From Hemicentrotus pulcherrimus (Eukaryota; Echinodermata; Echinoidea; Camarodonta; Strongylocentrotidae), in contig BEXV01000813.1 of assembly GCA_003118195.1 (NCBI GenBank), positions 12,965 through 26,963 of the forward strand: a stretch of DNA of 13,999 nucleotides. Direction: 5' to 3'. A model generated the notes under the pieces. It had not been told where the DNA came from, ran no database searches, and was given only the letters and a program-made list of their open reading frames with translations. Shown here one piece after another: positions 1 to 13,999 of the stretch; within the stretch, counting starts at the first letter, position 1, and each line of letters opens with the position of its first letter. A program made the position numbers and the translations under genes.

Positions 1-20
1 CCCCCCCCCCCCCCCCCCCC
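1..20. repeat. Poly-C homopolymer at the window edge
   Basis: There are at least 20 consecutive C bases at the extreme left edge, inside RPL11 intron 4 (poly-G in the sense direction). A long C run at an end often marks a contig boundary or a sequencing slip, but it could be a genuine homopolymer cut by the window. Confidence 0.8.
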
Positions 21-62
21 AGGAGTAAACCGTAGTTACAAGCAATGTTTGACTGTACTTAC

Positions 63-5228
<5,166 letters not shown>

Positions 5229-5235
5229 GTTTGAT

Positions 5236-5245
5236 AGAAAGAGAG
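5236..5245 (-). promoter_or_regulatory. 5'TOP-like pyrimidine tract of RPL11
   Basis: On the minus strand the sequence is CTCTCTTTCT, preceded by A and ending 8 bases before the RPL11 ATG. Ribosomal protein mRNAs in animals start at a C followed by an uninterrupted pyrimidine run (the TOP motif), which couples translation to mTOR signalling. If transcription starts at 5245, the leader is 17 bases. That is short but within the range seen for ribosomal protein genes. The start site is inferred. Confidence 0.6.
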
Positions 5246-5269
5246 TGATATTTAATAAAAATTGTATTC

Positions 5270-5279
5270 CTTTATTTTT
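5270..5279 (-). promoter_or_regulatory. TATA-like element for RPL11
   Basis: On the minus strand this reads AAAAATAAAG and ends about 25 bases upstream of the proposed TOP start at 5245, the distance expected of a TATA box. The surrounding sequence is so AT-rich that such a match is not surprising by chance. Confidence 0.3.
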
Positions 5280-5443
5280 AGACATTTAATTATTCAATAA
5301 AATCTAGTATGATGATATGGTATTGACAAATATATAAATAAATGCTAAATTAGTTTTAAAAATGGTGAATACTTCTTTATTATAATAATTTACAGAAATT
5401 TATTACTCGTCATTTCGTTTGATGTGAGAGAGGCTGATAAAAA

Positions 5444-5457
5444 AAGGCCATAGCAAC
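5444..5457 (+). promoter_or_regulatory. RFX X-box-like site for DRC1
   Basis: The sequence is AAGGCC-AT-AGCAAC. The right half matches the RFX half-site RGYAAC exactly. The left half matches four of six positions of GTNRCC, and the spacer is two bases, within the allowed range. It lies 80 bases before the DRC1 ATG. RFX factors control ciliary genes through X-boxes usually close to the start of the gene, and DRC1 is a motile-cilia gene, so position and gene function support the call. The imperfect left half limits certainty. Confidence 0.55.
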
Positions 5458-5461
5458 ACAC

Positions 5462-5468
5462 GTAAACG
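5462..5468 (+). promoter_or_regulatory. Forkhead (FOXJ1-like) core next to the X-box
   Basis: The sequence GTAAACG differs from the forkhead core GTAAACA only at the last base, and it begins five bases after the X-box-like site. FOXJ1 and RFX cooperate on motile-cilia promoters in animals. A seven-base match is weak alone; the closeness to the X-box is what makes it notable. Confidence 0.4.
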
Positions 5469-5536
5469 AGTATCCCATTTATTTTGCGTGTATTTCAGAA
5501 TCTTCGTGCAGTTAGTCATCTTAAATTTGTTAAAAA

Positions 5537-13959
<8,423 letters not shown>

Positions 13960-13999
13960 TAAACTCATTAAGTTTTGACAACCAGTGCTGATTTTTTAT

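Larger units (their letters stand above)
5229..5536. promoter_or_regulatory. Shared bidirectional promoter region of RPL11 and DRC1
   Basis: The RPL11 and DRC1 start codons face away from each other with 308 bp between them, so both promoters and both 5'UTRs must lie here unless an unseen upstream exon exists. The RPL11-proximal half (about 5245-5400) is extremely AT-rich. The DRC1-proximal part (about 5400-5536) is more mixed in composition and carries the RFX-like and forkhead-like sites. There is no CpG island inside the interval; a GC-rich block starts about 30 bp after DRC1 exon 1. Independent regulation of the two genes is inferred, not shown. Confidence 0.75.

Overview
This window is nuclear DNA from an animal, most likely a marine invertebrate deuterostome such as an echinoderm. 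That placement is a judgement from AT-rich sequence, compact conserved exons in long introns, dispersed TAGATCTAGA-type words and short inverted-repeat transposons; no single feature proves it. There is no prokaryotic gene organisation. Two conserved eukaryotic genes can be assembled exon by exon. They are transcribed away from each other from a 308-bp shared promoter region.

Minus strand, 63-5228: RPL11 (large-subunit ribosomal protein uL5). Four coding exons are visible, including a six-base first exon (ATG GCG) that lies 2.9 kb from exon 2. The last short exon, carrying the C-terminus, lies beyond position 1. Plus strand, 5537-13958: the first seven coding exons (330 codons plus two bases) of DRC1 (CCDC164), a coiled-coil subunit of the nexin-dynein regulatory complex of motile cilia. 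The rest of DRC1 lies beyond the right edge. All splice junctions are GT-AG, and phases match across every junction.

Between the start codons (5229-5536), the RPL11 side shows a 5'TOP-like pyrimidine tract with a TATA-like element. The DRC1 side shows an RFX X-box-like site followed within 5 bp by a forkhead-like core, as expected for a ciliary gene. A housekeeping ribosomal gene and a cilia-specific gene therefore seem to share one promoter region with separate cis elements.

The two long first introns hold most of the non-genic content. RPL11 intron 1 (2306-5222) has a near-identical duplication of about 580 bp on either side of a single N at 3437, best read as two alleles joined by the assembly. 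It also has one truncated end of a transposon. DRC1 intron 1 (5653-9096) has a complete 1012-bp non-autonomous DNA transposon (6513-7524) with a 12-bp perfect TIR, a 7-bp target-site duplication and a large central palindrome. The truncated copy in the RPL11 intron belongs to the same family and lies in the opposite orientation. Palindromic CTAGATCTAG-like words are scattered from about 3.2 to 9.4 kb and nearly absent elsewhere. The downstream DRC1 introns look ordinary.

I see no credible new protein-coding system. The points most worth checking are the bidirectional promoter, the unclassified transposon family with its palindrome, and the assembly or haplotype duplication.
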